Positions 38,377-47,632 of a DNA stretch of 64,000 nt are shown piece after piece. Position numbers and translations under genes: made by a program. The first letter of the stretch is position 1; each line of letters opens with the position of its first letter. Below the pieces are notes generated by a model. It searched no databases. It was not told where the DNA came from and saw nothing but the letters and a program-made list of their open reading frames with translations. This DNA comes from Marinobacter caseinilyticus (GTDB taxonomy: Bacteria > Pseudomonadota > Gammaproteobacteria > Pseudomonadales > Oleiphilaceae): assembly GCF_011074955.1 (NCBI RefSeq), contig NZ_WUQJ01000034.1, positions 209,474 through 273,473 on the forward strand, given 5' to 3'.

Positions 38377-39651
38377 ATGAAATTGGAAACACTGGCGCTT
38401 CATGCAGGCTTTAATGGCGACCCCACCACTCACGCCGCAACCACTCCAATCTACCAAACCACCTCTTACACATTCGATGACACCCAACACGGGGCGGACC
38501 TGTTTGACCTGAAGGTCCAGGGCAACATCTATTCCCGTATCATGAACCCGACCAATGCAGTGCTCGAGGAGCGCATGGCGCAACTTGAAGGCGGTATCGG
38601 CGCGCTGGCGGTGTCATCAGGGATGGCGGCGATTACGTACGCACTGCAAACCATATGCAAGCTGGGCCACAACATTGTCAGCACCGGGCAGCTGTATGGT
38701 GGCACCTACAACCTGTTCGCGCACTCGTTGCCCAATCAGGGCATCGACTGCCGCTTTGCCCGACACGATGACTTTGATGCCGTGGAACGCGCCATCGACG
38801 ACAACACCCGGGCGCTGTTTTGTGAGTCCATTGGCAACCCGGCGGGCAATGTGGTGGATATTGCCCAGTGGGCAGCGATCGCTCATCGCCATGGTATTCC
38901 CCTGATCGTCGACAACACCGTAGCCACGCCCTTTATCTGCCGGCCCTTCGATCACGGCGCCGACATCGTGGTCCACTCCCTGACCAAGTATATTGGTGGT
39001 CACGGCACCACCCTGGGCGGCATTGTGGTGGATTCAGGGCAGTTTGACTGGGTCGCCAACAAGGCCAAATTTCCGGTACTGAACGAACCCGACCCGTCTT
39101 ACCACGGTGTGGTGTACACCGAGGCGCTGGGCGCCGCCGCGTTTATTGGTCGCTGCCGCGTGGTGCCACTGCGGAACACCGGCTCGGCCCTGTCGCCGTT
39201 CAACGCTTTTCAGATCATGCAAGGGCTGGAAACTCTCGGGCTTCGGATGGAGCGGCACTGCGACAATGCCGAGAAGGTGGCAAACTTTCTGCAGAACCAT
39301 GCCAGTGTCGAATGGGTCAATTACGCCACGCTGGGTAACAGTCCATACCGGGAAACCTGTCAGAAAATTTGCGGCGGCCGGGCCTCTGGCATTCTGAGCT
39401 TTGGCATCAAGGGTGGCCTGGAGGCCGGTACCCGCTTCATTGATGCCCTGCAGTTGATCTACCGTCTGGTCAACATCGGCGACGCCAAATCCCTCGCCTG
39501 CCATCCGGCATCGACAACCCACCGACAACTCAACCCAGAAGAGCTCAGGAATGCGGGTGTCAGCGAGGACCTGGTGCGCTTGTCCATCGGTATCGAACAC
39601 TGCGACGACATTATCGCGGACATCACCCAGGCACTTGCGAAAGCCTGCTGA
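38377..39651 (+). CDS. metY: O-acetylhomoserine sulfhydrylase family PLP enzyme
   Basis: A 424-residue Cys/Met-metabolism PLP enzyme. The Lys that binds PLP is in VHSLTKYIGGHGTTLGG (about residue 209), and YSRIMNPTNAVLEERMAQLEGG is typical of O-acetylhomoserine aminocarboxypropyltransferases. It would make homocysteine from O-acetylhomoserine and sulfide, or methionine with methanethiol. Neighbours give no direct help. The start at 38377 is chosen because the family begins MKLETLALHAG; AAAGGA is upstream. Confidence 0.93.
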   Translation: MKLETLALHAGFNGDPTTHAATTPIYQTTSYTFDDTQHGADLFDLKVQGNIYSRIMNPTNAVLEERMAQLEGGIGALAVSSGMAAITYALQTICKLGHNIVSTGQLYGGTYNLFAHSLPNQGIDCRFARHDDFDAVERAIDDNTRALFCESIGNPAGNVVDIAQWAAIAHRHGIPLIVDNTVATPFICRPFDHGADIVVHSLTKYIGGHGTTLGGIVVDSGQFDWVANKAKFPVLNEPDPSYHGVVYTEALGAAAFIGRCRVVPLRNTGSALSPFNAFQIMQGLETLGLRMERHCDNAEKVANFLQNHASVEWVNYATLGNSPYRETCQKICGGRASGILSFGIKGGLEAGTRFIDALQLIYRLVNIGDAKSLACHPASTTHRQLNPEELRNAGVSEDLVRLSIGIEHCDDIIADITQALAKAC

Positions 39652-39655
39652 ACCA

Positions 39656-39687
39656 CTGGCGCGTTAGACCAAGGTCTGGCGCGCCAG
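39656..39687 (+). terminator. nested hairpin after metY
   Basis: CTGGCGCG pairs with CGCGCCAG, and the loop contains a second inverted pair, AGACC/GGTCT. It lies 5 bases after the metY stop. Downstream is only GTGTTTTCC, so terminator strength is uncertain. Confidence 0.55.
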
Positions 39688-39781
39688 GCCCCGTGTTTTC
39701 CCCTATTCGACTTGTATCAGCGCCCGGTAATCCTTACTCTAAAAGGCATTCCCTTTCCGCGATCAAAAGAGCTTGCTTGTC

Positions 39782-40819
39782 ATGAGCGACGGCACGAAAT
39801 CCCGCATTGCCAGCGGTTCCAAATTCCGTAACGAACATGGCTTTTCCGCCATTAAAGATGGCATCAAGAAAAGTGCGAACACGGACATGCCTTCCGGACC
39901 CAAGCCCAAGTGGCTGCGGGCCCGCATGCCTGGTGGTGAGCGGTTTGAAGCGGTCCGTCGCAACGTGAAAGACCACAAGCTCAGCACCGTGTGTCAGGAA
40001 TCCCACTGCCCCAATATTGGTGAGTGCTGGAATAACGGCACGGCGACCATCATGGTAATGGGGTCCGTCTGTACCCGCGCCTGCCGCTTTTGCGCGGTCG
40101 ATACCGGCAATCCCAAAGGCTGGCTCGATCACGACGAACCGGACAACACGGCTAAATCCGTTGAGTTGATGGGGCTGCGGTATATCGTTCTAACCTCAGT
40201 GGATCGTGATGACCTCGACGACGGCGGCGCCGCTCATTACGCTGCCTGTGTGGCCGCCATCAAACAACGCACTCCGGAGGTGGCGGTTGAAGCCCTGACA
40301 CCGGACTTCGATGCAGTCATGATGCACGTTGAAAAAGTCGTCGATTCCGGGCTGGATGTGTTTGCCCAGAACGTGGAAACCGTCAAACGTCTGACCGAAC
40401 GTGTCCGTGACCCTCGCGCTGGTTACGAGAAAACCCTGAGTGTGCTGGCCCATGCCAAACGGCATCGCCCCGATGTACTGACCAAAACCAGCCTGATGCT
40501 CGGACTGGGTGAAACCGAGGACGAGATTCTCCAGACCATGGACGACCTGCTCGCCATCGGCGTCGACATTCTCACCCTGGGCCAATACCTGCGCCCGACG
40601 CCGAACCATTTGCCCGTAGAGCGCTACGTGACGCCGGAAGAGTTCAACCGTTACCGCGAGATCGGCCTGGGAAAAGGCTTCATGGAAGTGCCCTCCGGTC
40701 CAATGGTGCGTTCCAGCTACCGGGCCGACCAAGTGTTTGATAAAAATAATCTGGGCCTGGCCGTGCCCAAAGTACCCACCCCGAAGGCCAACCAGATTCC
40801 GGTCAAAGCGCTCGACTGA
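39782..40819 (+). CDS. lipA: lipoyl synthase
   Basis: LipA is a radical-SAM enzyme that inserts two sulfurs into octanoyl groups on E2 and GcvH domains. The 345-residue protein has the auxiliary cluster cysteines in [12 protein letters not shown], the radical-[11 protein letters not shown] motif (about residues 100-107) and the C-terminal RSSY serine ligand. It stands alone; lipB is not adjacent as it often is. The ATG at 39782 is preferred to a TTG 9 bases earlier. Confidence 0.96.
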   Translation: MSDGTKSRIASGSKFRNEHGFSAIKDGIKKSANTDMPSGPKPKWLRARMPGGERFEAVRRNVKDHKLSTVCQESHCPNIGECWNNGTATIMVMGSVCTRACRFCAVDTGNPKGWLDHDEPDNTAKSVELMGLRYIVLTSVDRDDLDDGGAAHYAACVAAIKQRTPEVAVEALTPDFDAVMMHVEKVVDSGLDVFAQNVETVKRLTERVRDPRAGYEKTLSVLAHAKRHRPDVLTKTSLMLGLGETEDEILQTMDDLLAIGVDILTLGQYLRPTPNHLPVERYVTPEEFNRYREIGLGKGFMEVPSGPMVRSSYRADQVFDKNNLGLAVPKVPTPKANQIPVKALD

Positions 40820-40950
40820 TCGCCGGGTCAGCCCCTGGCGAGCTCTCCGGACGGGCGTTCTCATTGCCAGGGCAGGCGAACGTCGAGATAGGCTCCATTG
40901 CCTGCTGATTTGTGGCAGACTTGCATCCTGGTCTGAAACTCAATCAATGG

Positions 40951-43464
40951 ATGTCTATGCCTGCCGCCGCTGAGCTGTACCGTCGTCTTGTTCTTGCCCA
41001 CCCATTGGCCGTCCTGGTCGGATTTGCCCTCATCCTGGTGATTGCCAGCTTAAGACTGGATCAGTTTCGTCTGGACGCCTCGGCGGAATCGCTGGTGCTT
41101 GAGAACGATCAGGCACTGGAACAATACCGGACCATGACCCAGCGCTTCACCAGCTCTGACGATTTTTTAGTGGTCACCTACACGCCAACCGAGGAGCTGT
41201 TTACCGACAGCGGCCTGGCCACGCTGCGCTCCTTGCGCGACACTCTGGCTGCGCTCGAGGGGGTTGGCTCCACCAACAGCATCCTCAATATCCCGCTGCT
41301 TCACAGCCCCGACCTGACGCTGGATACGGTCGACTCAGACATCCTGACCCTCGATGCTGACGGCGTGACACCTGAAACCGCTCGCCAGGCGCTGCTGAGC
41401 AACCCACTCTACCCCAACCTGCTGATCAGCGAAGACGCCAACACAACCGCGATACAGGTCAACCTGCCGGCGCCCCCCGAGTACTTCCAGTTGCTTGAAG
41501 AACGCAACCGGCTCAGTGACAAAGCCCGGAGCGACTCGTTGTCCGAGAGCGAGCAAGCCCGGCTGGCCCAGGTAAGCGAAGAGTTCATCGACGTATCGGA
41601 GTCCTTCAGCACCCGCCAGGAAAAAACCATCGGGCAGGTTCGCGGCATTCTCGAGCAATTCCGTGACGGGGCCGAGATTCACCTCGGCGGCGTCCCCATG
41701 ATCGTCGCCGATATGATCCGTTTCATTGAAAGCGACCTGTCTACGTTTGGCGTTGGCGTGTTGCTGTTTCTGGTGCTGACACTGGCGGTCATCTTCCGTC
41801 AGTGGCGTTGGGTGGTGGTGCCGCTGCTGTGCTGCCTGTTCACGGTGTGGCTGGTAATGGGCTATTTGAGCTGGCTGGAATGGCCGGTCACGGTCATCTC
41901 ATCCAACTTTGTGTCGTTGCTACTGATCATGACCCTGTCGATGACCATCCACCTGATTGTGCGCTACCGTGAACTGCAGCACGATGAACCGCAGGTCGGA
42001 CATCAGGCGCGGATGTTGTCCACCGTCGGCAGCATGATCAAACCGTGTTTCTACATGGCGGTCACCACCATTGTTGCCTTCGGGTCCCTGACCTTCAGCG
42101 GTATTCGACCGGTCATTGATTTTGGCTGGATGATGACCTTTGGACTGGCACTGGCGTTTGCCATCACGTTCGTTATATTCCCCGCCCTGGTCATGTTGCT
42201 GCCGCCCAAAGCCGTCAACCAGCCAGCCGACGAAGGCAAAGCCTTCACCCGGCGGTTTGCCGCCTTTACCCAGCATTTTGGCGGCACTGTGCTGGTGTGC
42301 AGCGTGATACTGGCGGGGCTCTGCGTGGCGGGCATCAGCCGACTGACGGTGGAAAACAGCTTCATTGATTACTTCAAACCCAGCACCGAGATTTATCAGG
42401 GCATGGTGAAGATCGATAACAAGCTGGGCGGCACCTCTCCGCTGGACCTCATCATTACCGATGACGACGTGCCCGATAACGGGCCCGCCGGCGATCCGTT
42501 CACCCGCGATGCCTTTGCCAGTGACCCTTTCGCCGGTGATTGTGACCCGTTCCTGGACGACTGTGACGGTGACGCTTCACAAAGGGATACCTGGTACACC
42601 TATCAGAAAATGGATCGTCTTGAACGCGTGCATGACTATTTGAACGGGTTGAGCGAGACCGGTAAAACCCTGTCCATAACCACGACGCTCAAACTGCTGG
42701 CGCAGATCAATCAGGACAAACCCCTCAATGCCCTGGAACTGGCCTTTGTGCCGGCCGCCATCCCGGATGACCTCAAGGATATTCTGCTGACGCCCTACAT
42801 CTCCGAGGAGCATGATCAGGCCCGCTTTACCATGCGCCTGATCGACTCCGCCCCAGACTTACGGCGGCAAGCCCTACTGACCAAAATCCACCGCCACCTG
42901 ACCGAGGAACTGGGCTATAAAGAAGAGCAAATCATCTTCACGGGTATGACGGTGATGTACAACAACATGCTGCAAAGTCTGTTCGACTCCCAGATCAAAA
43001 CGCTGGGCATCGTATTTTTAGCCATTGCCGCCATGTTCCTGATCCTGTTTCGCTCCTTCAAGCTGGCATTGATTGGCATCGCGCCCAACCTGCTGGCTGC
43101 CGGCAGTGTGCTGGGATTGATGGGCTGGCTGAGCGTGCCGCTGGACCTGATGACCATCACCGTGGCGGCCATTACGGTCGGGATTGCGGTCGATGACACC
43201 ATTCATTACATTCACCGCTTTAAAGTGGAATTCGCCAAAGACGGCGACTACCTGGCCACCATGCACCGCTGCCACCAGAGTATCGGCCGCGCCATGTTCT
43301 ACACTTCCCTGACCATCATCATCGGCTTTTCGATACTGGTGTTATCAAACTTCATCCCGACCATTTACTTCGGGCTTTTCACCGGTTTTGCCATGCTGAT
43401 GGCCCTGTTGGGCGCACTCACGCTGCTGCCTAAGCTGATACTGCTATTCAAGCCGTTTGGGTAA
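40951..43464 (+). CDS. RND superfamily (MMPL-type) transporter
   Basis: An 837-residue inner-membrane transporter with duplicated halves. Each half has one N-terminal helix, a large periplasmic domain and a five-helix bundle (helices around residues 265-420 and 675-830; GIAVDDTIHYIHRFKVEF in the second). A Gly/Asp/Pro-rich insert (DPFTRDAFASDPFAGDCDPF) is near residue 515. MMPL-type exporters of this class are linked to lipids or hopanoids, but no substrate is indicated and no membrane-fusion partner is adjacent. Start uncertain: GTG at 40912 or ATG at 40951/40957. The 3' end overlaps the opposite-strand gene by 100 bases. Confidence 0.88.
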   Translation: MSMPAAAELYRRLVLAHPLAVLVGFALILVIASLRLDQFRLDASAESLVLENDQALEQYRTMTQRFTSSDDFLVVTYTPTEELFTDSGLATLRSLRDTLAALEGVGSTNSILNIPLLHSPDLTLDTVDSDILTLDADGVTPETARQALLSNPLYPNLLISEDANTTAIQVNLPAPPEYFQLLEERNRLSDKARSDSLSESEQARLAQVSEEFIDVSESFSTRQEKTIGQVRGILEQFRDGAEIHLGGVPMIVADMIRFIESDLSTFGVGVLLFLVLTLAVIFRQWRWVVVPLLCCLFTVWLVMGYLSWLEWPVTVISSNFVSLLLIMTLSMTIHLIVRYRELQHDEPQVGHQARMLSTVGSMIKPCFYMAVTTIVAFGSLTFSGIRPVIDFGWMMTFGLALAFAITFVIFPALVMLLPPKAVNQPADEGKAFTRRFAAFTQHFGGTVLVCSVILAGLCVAGISRLTVENSFIDYFKPSTEIYQGMVKIDNKLGGTSPLDLIITDDDVPDNGPAGDPFTRDAFASDPFAGDCDPFLDDCDGDASQRDTWYTYQKMDRLERVHDYLNGLSETGKTLSITTTLKLLAQINQDKPLNALELAFVPAAIPDDLKDILLTPYISEEHDQARFTMRLIDSAPDLRRQALLTKIHRHLTEELGYKEEQIIFTGMTVMYNNMLQSLFDSQIKTLGIVFLAIAAMFLILFRSFKLALIGIAPNLLAAGSVLGLMGWLSVPLDLMTITVAAITVGIAVDDTIHYIHRFKVEFAKDGDYLATMHRCHQSIGRAMFYTSLTIIIGFSILVLSNFIPTIYFGLFTGFAMLMALLGALTLLPKLILLFKPFG

Positions 43465-44312
43465 GTCATCAATGCGCTCCGGGGGAGCCCGAGTGATCTA
43501 GACGGTGCATTCGATGGGGCACTCGGTGCCGCCTTGGGCAAGCGCAAGTCCGGCACTTGTCCGGCGTCCGGCAACGCCAGGAAGGCACCGTATGGGCCGG
43601 TCATGGGCATTGCAAGAGGGTTTGCCCTGGCCGCTTTTTCAAGCTCGAGGTACAGAGATGGTTTTGACCTCGTAACGGCAAAGCCAGCCGGAATCTGTTG
43701 AATCAAGCGATAGTAGACCGGCGCATTCATCGCCTTCTGAAGCGCCGTCATAACCGATCCGCGCTCAAACACCACCACGTCAATCCGTCTCAACCGAAGC
43801 AGTCCCACTAACTGGCCCAGTGAGAACTCCGCCACTTGTGCCGGCGGAACGCCCAACACCTCGGCAATAAACGCCGCGTTACCAAATGGCACGCCGATGG
43901 CCGAATGCTGGAGCGCCTCCGCACTCAGGTTGGCCCGATTCATCGCGTACGCATCAAGCTTGGTTGGAACGGCCCAGCTCAGCTCTTGGGCCTGCCGATA
44001 AAATTCAGGCGTTTCCAGGTTTACGGGTGTGTGCCCGATCAGGTCCAGTTTGCCGGTACGCAACGCCAGCCGGGCACGACTGTATGGCATAAGCCGGATC
44101 TCGGCACGATAGCCGGCTGCAGTAACCATCAACTTGAGCCAGTCGACACTGAATCCAGTGAGGTCCTCATTAATCAGGGGTGGAAAGGGCTCCAGTCCTA
44201 TACGGACAACCGGGGGTGCGGTCACCACGTCGGTGCCTGCCATTCCAGGATCCGCCGCTACGGACAACACGAACCCAGTCGTCACTGCCAACGCCTTTGT
44301 CCACCGATACAT
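43365..44312 (-). CDS. periplasmic substrate-binding protein family 3-like, unusual C-terminus
   Basis: A 315-residue protein with a signal peptide (cleavage near GMAG, residue 26) and a type-3 solute-binding fold: VRIGLEPFPPLINEDLTGFSVDWLKLM, RTGKLDLIGHT and GVPFGNAAF. No transporter genes adjoin it, so it may be an orphan sensor or receptor. The last ~60 residues are Ser/Pro/Ala-rich and run 100 bases into the opposite RND gene. Another frame from about 43548 ends cleanly at TAG 43498-43500 before the RND stop, so a C-terminal frameshift is possible. Confidence 0.75.
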   Translation of the reverse strand: MYRWTKALAVTTGFVLSVAADPGMAGTDVVTAPPVVRIGLEPFPPLINEDLTGFSVDWLKLMVTAAGYRAEIRLMPYSRARLALRTGKLDLIGHTPVNLETPEFYRQAQELSWAVPTKLDAYAMNRANLSAEALQHSAIGVPFGNAAFIAEVLGVPPAQVAEFSLGQLVGLLRLRRIDVVVFERGSVMTALQKAMNAPVYYRLIQQIPAGFAVTRSKPSLYLELEKAARANPLAMPMTGPYGAFLALPDAGQVPDLRLPKAAPSAPSNAPSRSLGLPRSALMTYPNGLNSSISLGSSVSAPNRAISMAKPVKSPK

Positions 44313-44466
44313 GCACCGTTTGCCCTTGTTTCGATGCGGGCTATTACGCCCCGTCTGAATATATTAGGCAAAACACCTACTCGTCACTCACTTCGCCACC
44401 GGGCCTGAGACCGAACCTGGTCTCCGCTGCCTGTTTAAGATATACGCTTGCGCTACCCGTTGGCCC

Positions 44467-44504
44467 AAAAAAAAGTCGCCGGAATGATTCCCGGCGACTT
44501 TTTT
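44467..44504. terminator. bidirectional intrinsic terminator
   Basis: AAAAGTCGCCGG and CCGGCGACTTTT form a stem flanked by A- and T-runs, so it can work on either strand. It lies 37 bases beyond the Spy-like gene stop. Confidence 0.9.
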
Positions 44505-44540
44505 GGACTCGCAAAGCCGATTAAACGGCCAATGGCGTCC

Positions 44541-44996
44541 TTACTGCATTTGCTGTTGCATCTGCTGCTGCATCCGACGCTGCTGCATCTGTTGCTGCAT
44601 TTGCTTCATGCGTTTTTCCAGCTCGTCGCGTTGCTCCTGGGTGAACACCTTGTCAACCTTGGCTTGCATCAGGGTGGACAGCGCGGTGATTTCACCCGTG
44701 ATATCGCCCAATTTTTCGGAGTTTTCGCGAATGGCCTCTTCGTCAAAGTCGGGCTTGATCTCGGCCTGGAGCTCCTGCTGCAGGCCCTGGGCTTCCGCCT
44801 GCAGTTCGCTGATCTCGCTCTGCATGCTATCAATGATCCCGCGAATTTCTTTCTGCTGGTCATCATTCAGACCAACAAGTTCGGCAAGCTGGTCGACTTG
44901 ATCCGGTTGGCCGGCAGGCGCCGCCTGTTGGGCCAGAGCCGGTGAACCCAGTCCCAAGGCAACCAGTGCAATCCCAAACATTTTAACGAGCTTCAT
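44541..44996 (-). CDS. Spy/CpxP-like periplasmic protein with Met/Gln-rich tail
   Basis: A 151-residue protein with a signal peptide (ALGLGSPALA, cleavage near residue 23) and a long helical body with an LTxxQ-like FTQEQRDELEKRMKQM segment. This resembles the Spy/CpxP family of periplasmic chaperones or stress sensors. The tail is built from MQQQ units encoded by short direct repeats, so it may vary in length between strains. GGAGA lies 6 bases before the ATG at 44996. Divergent from rbgA. Confidence 0.7.
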   Translation of the reverse strand: MKLVKMFGIALVALGLGSPALAQQAAPAGQPDQVDQLAELVGLNDDQQKEIRGIIDSMQSEISELQAEAQGLQQELQAEIKPDFDEEAIRENSEKLGDITGEITALSTLMQAKVDKVFTQEQRDELEKRMKQMQQQMQQRRMQQQMQQQMQ

Positions 44997-45216
44997 AACG
45001 ATCTCCATCGATCAATGAGTTAGTTCGGATTCTTTAGACGCTACACCCTAAAGCAAAGCGCAGGGCAATTTCATCCCAACCCCCCGTATTTTTGTACACA
45101 CAGCACTCTCGGTGGCACCAGAGCCCGCCACACACGCGGCTTTCGGTACTGTGTGAAAATTTCTTCATTCACAGTCATAATGGCGCGCTTAAGATCCTTT
45201 GACGGAGTACGACACC

Positions 45217-46113
45217 ATGGCGATTAACTGGTTTCCAGGGCATATGCATAAGGCCCGCAAGGAGATCAAACAAATAATGCCGCAAATGGATCTCATTATT
45301 GAGGTGATTGATGCCCGCATTCCATTCAGTAGTGAAAATCCGCTGGTACCGGCTTTGCGTGGCGATACCCCGGTTATCAAGGTGCTCAACAAGCGGGATC
45401 TGGCCGATCCTGCCATTACGCAACGCTGGCAGGCGCACCTGGAACAGGACAGCCACATCCGTGCGGTGACCCTCACCCACAACCAGCGTGCGGAAGCGCT
45501 CGCGATTCTGAAGCTGGCCCGGGACATGTGTGCACACCGAAATTTGGAACGCCGTGCCTTGCGAGTGATGATTCTGGGCATTCCCAACGTCGGCAAATCA
45601 ACATTGATCAACACGCTGGCAGGCCGAAGCGCGGCTAAAACCGGCAACGAGCCGGCCGTCACCCGAGCCCAGCAAGTGATCAAACTGCCCGATAACATCC
45701 TGCTGTACGATACGCCCGGATTCCTCTGGCCCAAGCTGTCGCCGGCGGCCTGCGGCTATCGATTGGCGGTCACCGGCGCCATACGCAGCGCCGTCATCGA
45801 GTTTGATGACGTTGCCCTGTTCGCTTCGGATTACCTGCTGAAAGCTTACCCGGAGGCTCTGCAAGCGCGGTATAAGCTCGACACTTTGCCCGTAGACGGC
45901 CTGGCCCTGATGGACACTATCGCCGCGCAACGGAACTTCTATTCCCGGGGCGGTGTGCCAGACCTGCACAAGGTGTCCGAAGTGCTGATCAACGAGTTGC
46001 GTTCCGGAAAACTCGGGGCAATCAGTCTGGAAACACCGGAAATGGTGGCGGAAGAGGCGGCAGCCGCCGCTAAAGAACAGGCGCAAAAGCACGACGAAGA
46101 CTCACAGCGGTAG
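45217..46113 (+). CDS. rbgA: ribosome biogenesis GTPase YlqF/RbgA
   Basis: A 298-residue circularly permuted GTPase: G4 (NKRD, about residue 63) precedes G1 ([12 protein letters not shown], about 125) and G3 (DTPGFLWPK). The N-terminus MAINWFPGHMHKARKEIKQ is diagnostic of RbgA, which acts in late 50S subunit assembly. It ends in an Ala/Glu-rich tail. The ATG at 45217 has CGGAG upstream. The last 12 bases overlap the convergent AraC-family gene. Confidence 0.93.
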   Translation: MAINWFPGHMHKARKEIKQIMPQMDLIIEVIDARIPFSSENPLVPALRGDTPVIKVLNKRDLADPAITQRWQAHLEQDSHIRAVTLTHNQRAEALAILKLARDMCAHRNLERRALRVMILGIPNVGKSTLINTLAGRSAAKTGNEPAVTRAQQVIKLPDNILLYDTPGFLWPKLSPAACGYRLAVTGAIRSAVIEFDDVALFASDYLLKAYPEALQARYKLDTLPVDGLALMDTIAAQRNFYSRGGVPDLHKVSEVLINELRSGKLGAISLETPEMVAEEAAAAAKEQAQKHDEDSQR

Positions 46114-46869
46114 CCCGCATCGACACACCTGGAACCAATCCGAATTGATGTACCGGGACGGCAAAGCATCAAACATGTCCCGAGCCGTACGAACCATATG
46201 AGGCTGGTCGTAGAACCCTGCCTCGAGGGCAAGTTCGGAGAACGGTTTGCCCGGCTGCCAGTGGCCCAGCGCCCGACTCATTTTGAGGTGCAACAGGAAA
46301 CGCCGGAGCGGCACGCCCGTGTGTTGCCGGAACAGATGGGTCAAACGCGAGGCCGACAAATTCACTTGGCTCGCGAGAACGCTGACCTCCAGCTTTTCAG
46401 GCAAGGTCTCACGTAACAGGCGGCAAACCCGGTGCACTCGCGGATCCAACGGTTCGGGAAAATGGCCGATGAGCGCGACCAAACGCTGGAAATACTGCGC
46501 CATACCCTCACAACTGGGCTCTGGAACGACAGACAGGTTGCCAGAGGGCAACGCCAGGTCGACGGTTGGCTGACCCTGCAGATGGCCACGCAACCGTAAC
46601 CAGGGTTCGGCATCCGGGTCCATCTGAGCGATCCACAAAGTGCGAGTGCCGGGGTCGAGGGCCTGCGAAACATCTGGCGCGACCAGCGCGGCCCGGGTCT
46701 CCCGCCAGCGGCCTTGTACTTGCAAGTGAAAGGGGCCGTCGACACCCACCAATACCGAAGCACTGATGTGCCGGTGGGGGCGATTGGGCAGCAAACGACC
46801 GTAGACCAGTCGATAATCCGACCACAAGAAGAGCGCCCCCTGGTGGAGAGGTGGTAATCGATGGTTCAC
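46102..46869 (-). CDS. AraC family transcriptional regulator
   Basis: A 255-residue regulator with an N-terminal cupin-like sensing domain (HRHISASVLVGVDGPFHLQV) and a C-terminal AraC HTH pair (about 160-250; LASQVNLSASRLTHLFRQH and LALEAGFYDQPHMVRTARDM). Its effector and targets are unknown. It is transcribed away from nothing obvious: the DUF962 gene lies 54 bases upstream on the same strand and rbgA converges on it. Confidence 0.9.
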   Translation of the reverse strand: MNHRLPPLHQGALFLWSDYRLVYGRLLPNRPHRHISASVLVGVDGPFHLQVQGRWRETRAALVAPDVSQALDPGTRTLWIAQMDPDAEPWLRLRGHLQGQPTVDLALPSGNLSVVPEPSCEGMAQYFQRLVALIGHFPEPLDPRVHRVCRLLRETLPEKLEVSVLASQVNLSASRLTHLFRQHTGVPLRRFLLHLKMSRALGHWQPGKPFSELALEAGFYDQPHMVRTARDMFDALPSRYINSDWFQVCRCGLPL

Positions 46870-46923
46870 TTTGCCGCCTCATTGCCGCCAAAATCAGCAG
46901 CATAGCCGATTTTCAGCACTCAG

Positions 46924-47430
46924 TTACCCGTCAGACTGGGCTTTTTCGACATCGGCGAGACTGGCAACGAGTTTCCTGGCCAGCTCAACGCTGACGAATA
47001 TCGGGCCGATCAGCAGAAACACCAGATCCTCGACAAAGGACGGTTTCTTGCCTTCAACTTTGTGACCCCAGACCTGCAGCGCCCAGGCCGCAACCCAAGT
47101 GATCAGACTGACCCAGAACAGGGGCCACGCCATGGCAAGGATCGTCAGGATCGCCCAAACGGACGCCGCAAACCAGATCACCATCAGGGTAAAGACGGCC
47201 TTCGACAACCGCCAGTACATCACGCCCGCCACCACGCCTGCGAGGGTGGCGCCATTGACCCAGCCACCGACGGCCCCGGTCAGGCCCAGCCAATTGCCCA
47301 CGGGGATCAGCCAGAGCAGGCCAAGCGTCGAGGCAACTATGGCAGGCACACAGAGAATATGAACCCACTGGTTGACCGGATTTTGGTGACTGTCGCCGTA
47401 ATCCGACAGAAAACGCGCTAGGGATCTCAT
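46924..47430 (-). CDS. DUF962/Mpo1-like membrane protein
   Basis: A 168-residue protein with four predicted membrane helices and the family signature YGDSHQNPVNQWVHILCVPA, whose histidines correspond to iron ligands of yeast Mpo1, a 2-hydroxy-fatty-acid dioxygenase. Bacterial function is untested. The ATG at 47430 fits the family start (MRSLARFLSDYGD). It lies upstream of the AraC-family gene and divergent from fabB. Confidence 0.87.
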   Translation of the reverse strand: MRSLARFLSDYGDSHQNPVNQWVHILCVPAIVASTLGLLWLIPVGNWLGLTGAVGGWVNGATLAGVVAGVMYWRLSKAVFTLMVIWFAASVWAILTILAMAWPLFWVSLITWVAAWALQVWGHKVEGKKPSFVEDLVFLLIGPIFVSVELARKLVASLADVEKAQSDG

Positions 47431-47546
47431 CAGGACACTCCAAAAAAGACAGGACCCACAAGATAGCTGCAACCGGACCCGGCATCTTGTACGCAACGGC
47501 TGCCGAGTAATGCCCTGCCCCTTACAAAGGTCAAATACCGCACCGG

Positions 47547-47575
47547 TTCAAAAAGCCTTACACTGGCGCTAACAT
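47547..47575 (+). promoter_or_regulatory. candidate sigma70 promoter of fabB
   Basis: TTCAAA and TAACAT are separated by 17 bases, about 58 bases upstream of the fabB ATG, which itself has AAGGAGA. Each hexamer matches the consensus at 4 of 6 positions. Confidence 0.5.
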
Positions 47576-47632
47576 ATTTTTATCACGGAGTCTGGGCTGC
47601 TTACCGGCCCACATATCTGGCAAGGAGATTGT

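Noticed and set aside
38377..39651. MetY as the methanethiol-assimilating step of a DMSP pathway with the DmdA-like protein
   Set aside because: MetY is a common stand-alone gene, is separated by SRAP and two intergenic regions, and dmdBCD are absent.
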